From assembly GCA_032209605.1 (NCBI GenBank), contig JASFXZ010000029.1:857001-921000 (forward strand): a DNA stretch of 64,000 bases. The letters run 5' to 3'. This document shows positions 35,411 to 47,632 of the stretch, piece after piece; positions within the stretch are counted from its first letter, which is position 1, and every line of letters begins with the position of its first letter. The position numbers and the translations under genes are program-made. The DNA comes from Mactromeris polynyma. Taxonomy: Eukaryota > Mollusca > Bivalvia > Venerida > Mactridae. The notes beneath the pieces were generated by a model, which was not told the DNA's origin, made no database searches, and saw only the letters and a program-made list of their open reading frames with translations.

Positions 35411-35581
35411 CAGTAAAACATCACCTAAAGACCACCTCAATAATAAGACCTCCTCAAAATTAAGACCACAATTTTCAAGTCCATTTTCACTATATTGCTC
35501 TTTATGCAATATTAAGACCACCTAAATAAGAAGACAAATGTCAAGGGTCCCAAATCTGGTCTTATTATTGAGGTTTTACTG
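35411..35581. mobile_element. Pogo/Tc1-like MITE, CAGTAAAAC family (copy 4)
   Basis: TA-flanked; begins CAGTAAAACATCACCTAAAG and ends GAGGTTTTACTG. The interior matches the family (ccattttcactatattgctc, aaatctggtcttattattg). Confidence 0.9.
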
Positions 35582-37614
35582 TACATACTGCTAGAATACA
35601 TGTATGTAATAAATCTGCTATATTTGGGTTTAGCTACTTTTGTCCAAGGGAGGTAACCTACTTCACCGCTTTGAAATCTGTGTCAAATTTAAATACCAAG
35701 ATAGGCGCGTGCGCGTTAAGCAGGAAAAAGACAGGTGCGACAAATCATAACAAGCGACGTATTCACGATTTCTACGGTGTCATTTCATTATTTTGACTTC
35801 TTATTTTGGTATGATATTGTTATTTTTTATCTGTATGTTCAATTTAAATTTGGCTGTCGTTATCTTAAAAATTGGAGGACGTTTTACATTTGTAATACAT
35901 TTCCGCGACACACATATTGCGCATAATTTCGGACTGTGGTAAAAAACTGGTGCGTATGTTTAATATTGAGTGTATGTCAGTAATTTGATTCTATTTTATC
36001 CAAAATTTATGACAATGTATAATAATGGTTTGAAGCAGTTAATCATAGACAGGTTGATTATTTAAAACGACTGGTACATTGCTCAGTGCTGGATAATTGG
36101 CCATTTTAATGGTCAACCAAATTATCATAATTAGTATGTGTGTAGGGTTTTATGGCCCTCCGATATTTGTCTGTGGACAGGTGATATGCTACTAGATTTT
36201 AATAATACCGCTGGAAATAATTCAGTTCTTTTCAATGGGCAATGAAGACAGTTTCACATAAATCTACATATTAACATAAACGAAAACTTGTGCTCAAGTA
36301 CATATTTAGCTAAGTGATCCTGGTCTAATTAACAAAATAGATTTCTTGTACAAATATGAGAATTGGTGCCACATATTCTTTAACATCCATGTTATTGAAA
36401 ATCATAGGTTATAAATTTTAGTTATCCAGTATTTTACATTAATCCAAAATATTAGATGTCTACATGCCCATTTGAACATTCATTATTTTGTTATTTTACT
36501 TTCACTTTGCATGTATTAAACGTACATAACTGGAAAGTGTCAACATGTGAAATAAGTTATATAGGGTCTTATTTATAGGTCTGTATTATACATAAGAACA
36601 TTTTGATTGGATATTGTTATCAATAATATTATTTCTTTGATTTCTTCATGGTCTTAAAAGTGTGTACTTATAGTCTTACAACATTTTACTACTCATAGTT
36701 CCAACATAGTTACATATTGATTGGACCGTGATCATATAAACTACAGGTGATTGCTATTATATTACATGTTTATTTTATTGGTAAATTATAAACAGACTCA
36801 ATTATACCTGAGTGATTGATCACCTGCTGAATGCTGGAAGATAAACATATAGATAGATAATTAGCCATACCTGTATCATGCTATCATATCATGCAGGTTT
36901 AATATCTCCTCGCTGAGATTATTTGGAGAAGCTGTTATAAACTACTTGCTCTCAGTTGGTAAAGTGGCTAATCACAAAACACTGTTTGTGTGCTTCTAAT
37001 AAAACATGATGCATCAAGTTTTCTGTCTAACTGATGACTGGCCATTCTATAATTATTTGCCACCTGAAGAATTTTCTGTTATAACATCTGACACTATCTG
37101 CTAACATTATTATCTATAAAGGATATGTAGCACTTTTCAATTTCTGTATGTTTATTTTATTACATTTCGATGTCTTCATTTGAACTGCCAAGCAAAAAAG
37201 GATAAGATATGTAATATACTAGCTGATTCAATATTTTACGTTAAACTTTATGACTAAAGCCACACTCTTTAAAAAGAAGATAAATCAGACTGTGTATATT
37301 CTTTTCAACTGCCGTCTGATATAATACTATGTGTTATCGATTCCTAAATTGTATTAAACCATTCAAATAAGCACTCCATTGAAAGTTTTAATGATTCAGG
37401 TTCATTATTCAGGAAGTATGTAGTTCACACATTAAGTTATTTCAATCTCTGTTTACTTCATACTCAACTAGCTATGGTTAGATAATCACCGTCCTGTTGA
37501 GAGATAAGTGCGTGATTATCAGTACAATATATTAAGTGAATTTTATTGGAGAAGGAAATTATCTATCAAATTGATTATCTTGTAAGTTAAAGTTTGCTAG
37601 GTTTGTAACAATCA
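35582..37614. other. Intergenic DNA, nothing recognised
   Basis: Two kilobases of A+T-rich DNA. Words such as tgctggataattggccatt, gctggaagataaacatatag and actggccattctataatta recur loosely, which may be diverged repeats, but I cannot define a unit. Confidence 0.3.
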
Positions 37615-37712
37615 GTTTCAAATTTCAGTTTTATTTGCATTACAAGAATTTTCCTGTTTTCATGGATGTATTTAACATTGATCTGTTGTTCTGCTCTCAC
37701 CTTTTCAGCACA
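37615..37712 (+). repeat. Dispersed ~98-bp repeat, copy B
   Basis: About 2.5 kb from copy A, same orientation, roughly 85% alike by eye. It directly abuts the pyrimidine-rich satellite beginning near 37724, while copy A does not. Confidence 0.85.
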
Positions 37713-37723
37713 CAGGCTGTCAA

Positions 37724-38016
37724 GTGGGCCCTACTTTCCCCTACTTTTTTACTTGCTCCCTACTTTCCCCTACTTTTTTACTTGCTCCCTACTTTTCCCT
37801 ACTTTGTTACTTGCTCCCTACTTTTCCCTACTTTGTTACTTGCTCCCTACTTTTCCCTACCTTTTTACTTGCTCCCTACTTTTTCCCTACCTTTTTACTT
37901 GCTCCCTACCTTTTTTACATGCTCTCTACTTTTTCCCTACTTTTTTACTTGCTCCCTACTTTCCCCTACTTTTTTACTTGCTCCCTACTTTTTTACTTGT
38001 TCCCTACTTTTTCTTG
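37724..38016. repeat. Pyrimidine-rich tandem repeat, ~29-bp unit, ~10 copies
   Basis: The unit is ctactttcccctactttttt-acttgctcc with variants in the C and T runs. Three overlapping open frames (up to 176 codons) run through it with repeating TFLLAPYF/LLPTF peptides; they are periodic artefacts. Related ccctacttt words continue sporadically to about 38225. Confidence 0.95.
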
Positions 38017-38817
38017 AAAGAGACCTACTAACCCTACTTATTTTCAAATCTGAGGTGTTAACTCAAACTGTTTATTTCACCTGCATGAAGCACAGGGCTT
38101 TTTCCATGTTTGCTATTCTGACGGTAAGGAATCATCCCAGGGATATAGCTACTTTAAGGCAATAAAACTCCTACTTTTGCTCTACTTCATTAAAAAAAAT
38201 AGCCCTACTTTATCCCTACTTTTTGAAAAGAGGCGAGTTGACAGTCTGAGCACATTTTACTGCTTCCTATTGGTCGTATAAAATTTAGCTGCATTTCTGG
38301 TCTAATTTGGAATTGTCATATCCATAAACAATAACAATAATACATGTAAAACCTGTTCTATGATCCAATGTAATAGTTATGTAACAGGTTGAAGTAACAT
38401 TAATAGTTCTACAATTTTCCTTGTTACAATATGTGTTATGCTGTGGTAATTCTTCGTCTATATGTGGCACAAAATTACTGCATCAGGAATTATTGAAGAG
38501 TATTTGAGTTATCAGACAAATTAGTATGTGGTGAATATTGCAAATATACACTGCTGACAGAAATATCAGCATTTATTTGTTTGGCCTTCTCACTTACTTT
38601 GGTAAAGAATGCAACTGTCGGTCCGGAAAATAGATACTTTGTGGTTCTTTAAATGACGTGCCTTTCAGTCATAGGAATTCCCAGTTTGGTTTTGTAACAA
38701 TGTTTGCCATACTAGTATGGATGTTATTATCAGTATTTCTTTTTATATTTGTTTAGTATTTCTTTATCTCTGCTGCCCTGAATACAACACCACTTACAAT
38801 GGAACCTGTGTGAATGT
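38017..38817. other. Intergenic DNA, nothing recognised
   Basis: No supported gene. The tail of ccctacttt words ends near 38225. Confidence 0.3.
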
Positions 38818-38905
38818 TTAATAATAATAATAATAACGACTTTATTTAAAGAGGCAACACAGTTGGGCAAGCCCAGTCTTCCCTGTGAGCCTCCATAGAT
38901 TGCCT
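38818..38905 (-). mobile_element. Probable retroelement 3' end, minus strand, with (TTA)n tail
   Basis: Read on the minus strand, the sequence runs …tgcctctttaaataaagtcg then ttattattattattatt. An A/T trinucleotide tail after a short conserved-looking 3' sequence is typical of non-LTR retroelement ends. It lies about 400 bp from the plus-strand LINE fragment; whether they belong together is unknown. Confidence 0.4.
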
Positions 38906-39282
38906 CTTTGTGTTTTTACAATAAAACAATAGCTGAAGTTATGTGGGTTTAAGTAATGGCAGTGTACAGTGGATTCCAGTTGAAATCCACTGTTAAAGAG
39001 TTTATGTAACTGGTTGCCTGGTAGTTCCATGTAATAAATGTCTGTTTCTCTATCAGAAAAGTAAAAGTTAGGTTTTATTTCAAACTTACTGATAGTGAGG
39101 TCTTTCAGTGGAGAAATCTTCGGTAGTCTTTCAGTGAAGAAATCCTCAGTAAAGATGCTTATCACAAGACATATCATCTAGATTTCACTACAAAAATTTA
39201 AAATATGTGCTGAACGTGAGAAATACAATCTGATTGAATGAAAGCTAGATCTTGTTTTCCATGATTGTATGTTTCTGGATGA

Positions 39283-39594
39283 CTAGAAATTTTCAACATT
39301 GGCTTTGTTACCAGATATAATCGACTTCCGGTAGCAATATTAAGCTGGGAAGGAGTCGAATTTGATTTGAGAAAATGTCGTTTGTGTGAAAAATCTTGTA
39401 TTGGTGAAGAATTTCACTATCTACTGGAATGTAATCACTTCAACGATTCAAGAATAAAATACATCCCCAAAACCTTTTATCACCACCCTAACATATTAAA
39501 ATTACAATTACTCATGGACCAAGACTTTAATAACATAGTAAAAACTAGGAAACTTTGTGTGCTCATTAAAGAAATAATTTGTAAATTTAAATAA
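39283..39594 (+). pseudogene. LINE (non-LTR retrotransposon) ORF2 C-terminal fragment
   Basis: Open from 39283 to the TAA at 39592-39594. The peptide contains RYNRLPVAILSWEGV, then RKCRLCEKSCIGEEFHYLLE and CNHFNDSRIKYIP: a Cys-x2-Cys ... His-x4-Cys element. The tail reads …HHPNILKLQLLM…RKLCVLIKEIICKFK. This order (RLPVExxxWEG, CxxC, EFHYLLxCxxF, HPN) is what I recognise as the end of reverse-transcriptase proteins of LINEs common in molluscs. The polymerase domain is missing, so this is a 5'-truncated dead copy. A functional gene is unlikely. Confidence 0.75.
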
Positions 39595-41126
39595 ATGCCA
39601 GACTTAAAACATCCGAAAATAACATATTTTTCTTGTATACCAGTACATTTTTTAAACCAAATCAGAATAAAAATACCTGCTCCCGGAATATTTGTTTATC
39701 ATGCATTCTACAATTGTATTTCTTGTGCATGATGCATTCATTTTCTTATTGTAACTGCCTCTTTACCATTCTATTAGTATTTTGTATATTATGTTGTCTT
39801 GTTTTGCATGAACTGAGAAATGAAAATAAACTGTTAAAGTTTGGTTTCTAGCTGTATCTCTTTATAATTACTGTATGCTCTCATCTACTTGAGTTATAAT
39901 CTGACATTAACAATTAATTTCCTAAAGTTTACCACAATAACACTGTCAGTTATTTTGAAAGGCTTTTCTCCAATCTTCACCAAACATGTAATAGATCGAG
40001 AATTAAAACATGATGGTATCTAATTTAGTGGAGGGTCTAATTTAGTTGAGGGGGGGGGGTAGCCCAAGACTCAATTAGATATTCAAGTGTTTTCTCTTCT
40101 GTTTTGTGTCATCACAATTACAAAATGTGTGTGTACCAACAGGTACTTTTCTTTATCATGTGACATCACTGACATATGCAAATAAGCAGACATGACATAT
40201 GCCGTGATTGCGAAATTGAAACCCCTAGAAGTTTAACCAATCAAATAGATGTAGCATGCACCATGATTGTGGACCCTATGACTTTGAATCAATCCTGATA
40301 AAGTATTGATTTGAAATGTTGCCTTTGTCAACAGTGTGGTATCTGACAAGTATTTAATTACTGTTAGTTAATGCACTCTGTCCTTGACAATTAAATCCCT
40401 CCCCTATATTTAACTGTAGCTCCACTTCTCCGTATATAGCACTAGAAACTTCAAAGAATCTAACTGAATCTTGATACATTGTCTTACAATGTACATGTAT
40501 TGTTATGGAACTTGGTTGTGTCATGAGTAAATAGATATACTCCGGATTGGTATAAATATGGGGTTTTCCAACTAGTCCTGCGGTAAAAACATTATGCCGT
40601 TAACATCGTGCTCGAACCTTATTGAAAACAAAAGACAGGATTTAATGTCTGACTGAACTTCAATGGATCTCAAATTTAATTTTGTTTGTATCGCTGGAAA
40701 AACCCATTTTTAGCGAATTCTGGATTTCATCTATTACTGGCTGTTGGCGCTTTTGTTTACATGTTTTATACAGACTTTATTTCAAATATATCAGTATAAA
40801 TATACTTGTGTAGTCGTTCTAAATACAGCAAATTTTGTGTGAGTTTTTAAACGCCAGAAATATTGTATCACTACAAAAGAGAATGGTAAAATAGTACATA
40901 AACTTTGATAAAGTGAAGTATTGTTTATAATCTTCCTGCATTCTGACAGCTTCATAGTTTTACAGTCTAATTCCCAAAAACAAATAGTTATTTTCTGCAT
41001 CAGATAGTTTTCCTAAATGCTCCCATTATCTCGATAAATTCACCTTTTTATTTGAAATTCCAATATTATATCTTCCTGTAGTTTCAGATAAGTTGTATTA
41101 CAGTCGGTATAGTGCTGATTCCACTA
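39595..41126. other. Intergenic DNA with a G homopolymer
   Basis: A run of ten G lies at 40050-40059. Otherwise A+T-rich DNA without a recognised gene. Confidence 0.35.
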
Positions 41127-41319
41127 CAGTAAAACCTCACCTAAAGACCACCTCAATAATAAGACCATTTCAATAATAAAACCACCTCAAAATTAACAAC
41201 ACAATTTTCAAGTCCTATTTTACTGTTTTGCTCTTTATTCAACCTCAATATTAAGACCACCTCAACAAGAACAAGTTTTTAAGGGTCCCAAAGGTGGTCA
41301 TATTATAGAGGTTTTACTG
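41127..41319. mobile_element. Pogo/Tc1-like MITE, CAGTAAAACCTC family (copy 5)
   Basis: TA-flanked; begins CAGTAAAACCTCACCTAAAG and ends GAGGTTTTACTG. The interior contains the family's cctcaataataagacca and tttactgttttgctcttta. Confidence 0.9.
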
Positions 41320-41356
41320 TACTTTATAATTTCCTCAAATTTGATAAAAAAATCAA

Positions 41357-41512
41357 TTTTCCTCCTCATGTGGAGAAGTTGCCGGCTCCTTGTGGAAGGG
41401 TAAGTTAGTACTGGTTAGATTTCAGTCCAGGAAAAACTGGTTAGGTGAACCGGCCGCCGTATATAGCTGAAATATCATTGAGAAACGGCGTTAAACCCGA
41501 TGAAACAAACAT
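41357..41512 (+). mobile_element. Probable SINE-like repeat with GGCGTTAAACCC tail
   Basis: The order tgccggctccttgtggaagg, tagtactggttagatttcag, ctggttaggtgaaccggccg, tgaaatatcattgagaaacg and gcgttaaacccgatgaaaca resembles a widespread molluscan short repeat ending in ggcgttaaaccc and an A-rich tail. A similar ggttagtactggttggcaac stretch is at about 59575. Family name not assigned. Confidence 0.5.
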
Positions 41513-41943
41513 ATAATTTCCTGTTTCTGCTTTCGTTACATATTTAGGATACTGATTGCCCATTTCTGTATAACCTAGTGTTGGTATGCAGTACATATGA
41601 AGGAAATAAAATGTAGATTGTAAAGTACGATATGAAAGACTTCCTTTTTCTTATACAAATGGATTCAGTAAGAAATGTGAATCTTTCCCTTGGATTGAGA
41701 TTTACCATAAAGCACCTGTCAGAGCTGATTGATAAAATGTTGGTAAAATTAGATAAATTCTTGATAAGATTGGCTTACTGTATCGTCTTTGTTCATTCAC
41801 AGATGTAAAAGGCTTATGAATCATTCTCTGGTTTTTTCTGACTTCTACTGAATGGTTTGTTTATATCTAGACCAAACACAAGATGAGATAAATGTCGCCA
41901 TTATTGAACAGTTGAGCTCGACTTACTGTTACCTTTGTAAAAC

Positions 41944-42164
41944 AGAACGTAGCGAATATGTAAACTAGTCAATATGGCAAGTATCTATCACCAAAATTAC
42001 ATAAATCTGAGAATATGAAATGTGAGTAATCCCAAAAAAGAACAATAAATATGATAACAAGGATGCTTATGTTTGGAGTACTTCAAAATCTCATTGTGGC
42101 CCTTTTCTGGGGTATTTGGGAAAAGGGACCTTGGTCACATGGGGATTTATGAACTATCGAAGGT
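41944..42164 (+). repeat. Direct duplication, copy A (~220 bp)
   Basis: Nearly identical to 42604-42824 at a constant offset of 660 bp, same strand (shared: caatatggcaagtatctatc, aacaaggatgcttatgtttg, tctggggtatttgggaaaag). Confidence 0.95.
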
Positions 42165-42603
42165 TCTGAAAATATACTTATAAATTAAGTGAAATGGACC
42201 TCTATTGTTTTTGGGGTCACAGGTGAAGGTCACTTGGGCTGTAAATGTCAAATCGGGTTTCTGCTCAATATTTCAAGAACCCTTTAACCGAAAGTCTTCA
42301 AACTTCACAAGATGATTGGACTCGGTGAGTAGATGATCGCTGTTTTTTTTGGGTCATGATTTTGAAAACGCAAAGCTTCGTAGCTTGATCATTGTCGTCT
42401 ACAAGAATGTTAAATATTGTGTTTATCTCAGTGTCTGTTCAATGTATAAGTCCCAACCATAATGTTACCCACAGATAAGCATCACCATCTGCATTTTACT
42501 TGTTTAACTACGTTCAAAATGTTGTAAACCTCTTCCTGTGTCTCATCTCAAAATCAAGGTGATTTCAATTTAGTTCTTTTGTTGAGATTGGGGTAAAAAA
42601 CCC

Positions 42604-42824
42604 AGAACATAGCAAATTTGTAAACTACACAATATGGCAAGTATCTATCACCAAAAATACATAAATCTGAAAATATGAAATGTGAGTAATCCCAAAAAAT
42701 AACAATAAATATGATAACAAGGATGCTTATGTTTGGAGTACTTCAAATTCACATTGTGGCCCTTTTCTGGGGTATTTGGGAAAAGGGACCTTGGTCACAT
42801 GGGGATTTATGAACTATCGAAGTT
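42604..42824 (+). repeat. Direct duplication, copy B (~220 bp)
   Basis: Second copy of 41944-42164. A few substitutions separate them and both ends break off sharply. The sequence between the copies contains tttcaagaaccctttaacc and cttcaaacttcac, typical of a common molluscan dispersed repeat, so the pair may be parts of longer elements. Confidence 0.95.
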
Positions 42825-44133
42825 TCTTTTTTTGGCTTTGGAAATGGGCCCATATTTGACCCAAACAGCTGAAATAAGCTCTGCTCTCTACCATACACAA
42901 ATTCAGTGTTTAATTTGGCTATTTTGGGAAAATGACTCATACTCTTTAAATTAGGATTTTTTTTGCATTGAACTTAGAGATTGGGAAAAAGACATGGTAG
43001 CAATTACAGCAAAATATTAGGAATAAAAGGATGCAGTGATTATAATTAATAGACACTTGCTATTTATATAAACTGCATGTGAGTGAAAAGAACTTTGTGT
43101 CGATATTTGGCTTAATTGAACCAAATTTTTTCTTCAGAATTATTGGGAATTTTCATTCAAATTGTGAAAAATATATATATACTTCAGGCATTGGGAATAT
43201 AGTCGAATAACGGCTTTAAAAACTGAAATTGAATGAGTATTGAAATAAACTTATAATTATTTCCACGCCCTGTAGGTCAACAGACCAATTATTTAGTATT
43301 GATGCCAATCTTATACATTTTGTTGATAAGACTATTGGCGTTTCTCAAATTATACAAAGGTTAATGAAGGAAATAAAATGACCAGAATGAAGTCTAATAA
43401 ATATGAATCTTGTTAAAGATCTTAATTAAGATAAGTTCATTGAAGTCTATATTTATTACTGCTCTGCATGAGATAATGAAGTTTTTCAGCGAGTTCCTGC
43501 AGCCACAGTCGGGTATCTTCCTTCAATGAATGGAATCCTTTCACGGTGGAACTGTAAGAAAGTCTGTGATAATATCTGCATAGCAAAAATTTCTTGGAAT
43601 TAAAATTTTTGTTGGGATATATCTGTTAGTCTGCAGCTCATTGTGTTGTATACTTGAATTTATTGACCTCTCTCTCTCTGGATAAGTTTTAAAGCAGGAA
43701 ATAAAAATGTAAGTATTGTAGAAATTTTTGTTTGGAATTTGTTTTTACAATGTTGCATGGTTAATGTCAGAGTTAGCTAATTGCTTTGGTCTGGCGCTGA
43801 TTTATATCTTGAAAATTCTTTGTAGTATTTTCTGGTGCAAATTGTAAATAAAAAAAGAAAGAAACATATTGATCTGGTAAAACTTAGGTCTCTGATGCAA
43901 ATAATAATTACGGTATGTCACATTCGGTCATTAGGATGGTATTAATGAATTTAATGCTCAATGGTATTTATATAAAATTGATCTGCATGTAAAGTAGAAT
44001 CATGATATATTTATTTGTTTAAAGGTTTAAAACTATTCAATATGTTTTGGTTCAGCTGCTATTTCAACAGAATTGTCTGACATTATAGTAAATAAATCTA
44101 TGCCAAAAATTAACAAATTCTACCCGCACAGTG
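42825..44133. other. Intergenic DNA, nothing recognised
   Basis: A+T-rich, no supported gene. Confidence 0.3.
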
Positions 44134-44351
44134 CAGGGTTTTCCCTAGGATTTTTCAGCTAGGGGTCCTTGGACCCTCGTGTGTGATACATTTGGGGTCC
44201 TTAGTAAATTTGTAGGGTGCAGCTTTATATACTTGACAAAAGTTTATTTTAAGGGTCCCATGAATGCACAGTAAGTTGAAAATTGGAATCCCTAGAAAGA
44301 AATGGGAGTCAGACAGACGGACTAAAGATATCTGCATCAGGGAAATCCCTG
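44134..44351. mobile_element. MITE, CAGGGTTTTCCCT family (copy 1)
   Basis: Begins cagggttttccctaggattt and ends tgcatcagggaaatccctg (imperfect ~14-bp TIRs). The interior (cagctaggggtccttggacc, tttggggtccttagtaaat, aatccctagaaagaaatggg) aligns along its length with 55518-55728. Confidence 0.75.
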
Positions 44352-45915
44352 ACAGTGACAGCATTATGTGCTATAAACAAAGACCTTGTGGTATGATGCT
44401 TGAACTAATGAGTTTGTCTAGAAAGTGCAATGTACATAGTGGTTAAAGAATAGATTGTCTGGTTCCTGAACCAAAGTCTCTGGGTTAGTATGCCGTCTTC
44501 GACAAATTGAAATGCTACTTTCACAATCTCTGAAGTAGGTGCAATTAATGGGTGGTTATCAAAGATGCAGTCAAAAAAAGTTTGATCTTAAACTTAAATG
44601 TTCAAATTGATGATTTGTAATTGTTAAGATGACCATGAAGCTTTTGAATGTGTGTGAAAAGTAGAAATGTATGTATATATTGTAATAGGATGCATGCTTA
44701 AGACTCTCTCCCATTTGATAACGTGTTTTTCAGTTGGTGTAAAATTTATTATGATAGCGTTTGTTAAAGAAATATGATACTATGCACACTTAAGCTTATT
44801 TTCTTGAGGAACATTTTTGAATTATTATTTTTGGAGATAACACAGTTATGAACTTACATAAGATTTCATTAAAACCATGTTACATTGTTGTGAATAATGG
44901 TGCAAGTATGAATTATATATAACCTGCTGATATAACATTGTATTTATATCCCTGCTTGTCATGTTTCTGCTTGTTTGATCTTCAATGTCATTTAAATACC
45001 TTATCTTATTGTATCTTTAGTAATAGTATGTACAGTCTATATTACCTATGCCTATATATTTCATACTTGACATTCTTGTTTGATACTTAGGCCTAAAAAT
45101 AAAATGTTTGTTTCCTAGAACAAGCAGAAAAACAGTTGGGTCAATTTGCTAAGTGGGCACAATGATAACTTGTTTCCCGTGCAAAAAGTGGGACATGTCC
45201 ATTTGAGGTAAAATTACTAAAAAGTTTTTTAATAGGGCAATCATTTGACCAATTAACATGGAAAGTGAACAGGGATTGCTTGTAAACATTGCTCTATATG
45301 TCTACAGAAAGGGAAATAATTGTTTGGTTCATTAGGATACATATTGATGTTAAAGAAACCTGGCATACTACTAGCCTAGTACTGATCAAACCATCCAAAA
45401 TCTATTTATAATTATGTTCGTAAATAACAGATTATCATCGAGGAAGTGTAGGATTTTTTTGATTTTTTTTCATACATTTGTATAGAGATGGAAATGGTAT
45501 TTGCCCTACTTTAATTTGGATGGAGGATAAAATATTGATGTCGATCAGATTACAGGAAGCAGAAATTGTTTTGGTTGGCCTCATAATATGAGATTTCTAA
45601 TATATTTGGTATAAACTCACTGGTGCATAATTATATGTTATGCCTTATTTGAAATACATTCACTGAGATGCATGAGAATTAATGTGCAGGATTATATAGG
45701 CTTGATTTGAGGATAAGGTAATATTAAATTATTAAAAAGGTGCATAATTAAGAAACGTCATTTTATTGCCGTAGAGTAAAACACCTTGTAACCTGTCTAT
45801 GGAATATTTGTGCATTATACAGACAATTCTGTACTATACCAGTGCATTTTGATAAGTATGACCTTATTTTATCATTCATTTTTCTTTTGAGACAGATTAT
45901 GCATCCTTTGCAGAT
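44352..45915. other. Intergenic DNA, nothing recognised
   Basis: A+T-rich, no supported gene. Confidence 0.3.
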
Positions 45916-46465
45916 ATTACGGGGGCTCCACTAAGGTGCTGAATCTCGAGGGTCATTTTGATAATTTTTTACTGGATTGTACCATTTTATAGTCGCAATG
46001 CCTGTAATTTAGAGAAAAAATGACCCTTCAGCCAGAATCCTTAGGATCAAAATGTGGCCTTTTGGAAAATCCAGAGGTTAAAGGATCAACTGAGGGGTCA
46101 AAAGGAACCCCTGTTTTAGTTCACAAAGTTACAAAATGTCAGCTAGGCTTTCTCTGTAGATGCTTATTGAATAATTTGTTTAAAAGTTTGAGACTTACAA
46201 ATTTGAATGTACAGAATGTTCAGTTACTGCTGTTAGCTCATAATGTGTATTGTGTTGAATGGGGGAGGTTTTCCTATCACCTAATGTCCACTGTCTGCCG
46301 TCCGTCAAGAATTGATTCAGTCAACATCCCTTTATGGATGGAATGAAGCATCTTTGTGTCCAACATTGCTGAAAATGTTTTGATTGGTTGATAAAGCCCA
46401 TAATTCCTACCTGTTCTTCTTGAAACCTGGTTAGAATGTGACTTTTCATTAATGATATTTAGTCC
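45916..46465. repeat. Diverged dispersed repeat of common molluscan type
   Basis: Contains gtccgtcaagaattgattca-, ttgtgtccaacattgctgaa-, ttcttgaaacctggttagaa- and ggtgagcaatataaggccac-type words. These resemble a dispersed repeat frequently seen in molluscan DNA; a related stretch is at 55975-56240. The 108-codon open frame at 46020-46346 lies inside it and is not supported as a gene. Confidence 0.4.
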
Positions 46466-46988
46466 AACTTTTAAAGTTTCGGGTGAGCAATATAAGGCCA
46501 CTCATTGGTCCTCTTGTTTTCTGTTTGGTTTGTTGAAAAATCACATAAATACTTCTCTTTGGTGAACTCTGAGACCTATTAGCCAGTTTGAATACACGTA
46601 ATTAATCTTCCTATGTTGGCATTTGTTATCTTTTAATGATTTTTTACTCTTTATACCGGTAGTTAAGGTAGTAAATATGTAAGACTTCATGAGTTCATGT
46701 TTCTGTTCATTCAGTATTACTGCCAACTATAACATTGGGCTAACCAGACATCAGGTGGAATTGTGATCCCTAAAATCTGGCAACACATTCATATCTCTCA
46801 GACACACCACTCCGAATTGCTTCTGTGATTTTAGTAGAACTGAAGTAATTTTTGAAATACAATTAGTACTTATCAACAGAGATCATTTTATTTTTGTAAA
46901 ATGTTTATTATTTTTAATAATCAATTATCCTTTTGTGTTTTGAGCTAGAAAGTGCAGTCTTAATTGTAGGCTTTGCATCTTAACAATA

Positions 46989-47064
46989 CGAGGGTTCGAT
47001 GCAAGACTATACTATCTCCTATATAAATACATAGGAGTTAGTATAGTCTTGCGCTGAACCCTCG
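46989..47064. repeat. Foldback element, GCAAGACTA-CTCCTATATAA family (copy 1)
   Basis: 76-bp hairpin: cgagggttcgatgcaagact-atactatctcctatat, then aaatac, then ataggagttagtatagtctt-gcgctgaaccctcg. Possible AATA flanking repeats. The relative is at 59610-59677. Confidence 0.85.
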
Positions 47065-47473
47065 AATAAATGTTCTGTTATTTAATGTTATTGGTATAAC
47101 GCCCTCAATTGAATACGTATGAAAAAAATATAAATTAATGATACAAAGCTAGCTACATATACATTTCTGATCATATTCCTTAATACATTTATAATGTTGT
47201 TATTATAAGGTTTTCAAGGTTGTCGGAGAGTCTAAGCACTGTTTGTGTTAGATCCTGGGACAGGTTAAGTTTACCATGGTTACAGGATCATTCCGTACCA
47301 AATACTTTCATGTTTAGATGCTGATTAGTAGCTACGAATAGAAATAAAAGCATATAAAGTATACAGTAACGGACGTCTAAATTGTCTTTGGAGATTGCTG
47401 AACTAGAATAATACATGGTTGTACTGCATCACAGGATGATATATATAGGTCTGTACTCTCAGTATTCAATATA
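47065..47473. other. Spacer, nothing recognised
   Basis: No supported feature. Confidence 0.3.
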
Positions 47474-47632
47474 CAGTAAAACCTCACTTAAAGACCACCT
47501 CAAAATTGAGACCACAATTTTCAAGTCCGTTTTCACTCTTGCTCTTTATTCAACCTAAATATTAAGACCACCTCATTAAGAAGACCTGTTTTCAAGGGTT
47601 CCAAAGGTGTTCTTATTATTGAGTTTTTTCTG
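47474..47632. mobile_element. Pogo/Tc1-like MITE, CAGTAAAACCTC family (copy 6)
   Basis: TA-flanked; begins CAGTAAAACCTCACTTAAAG and ends gagttttttctg, a slightly decayed right TIR. Confidence 0.85.

Noticed and set aside
37635..38165. Open frames of 176, 121 and 97 codons with hydrophobic TFLLAPYF repeats
   Set aside because: They are three readings of one 29-bp pyrimidine satellite; long frames follow from the repeat lacking stops, not from coding selection.
38842..39177. 111-codon minus-strand open frame
   Set aside because: Adjoins a retroelement-like tail but shows no reverse-transcriptase, Cys-His or other motif I can identify.
46020..46346. 108-codon open frame
   Set aside because: Lies in a diverged dispersed repeat and has no recognisable domain or splice context.
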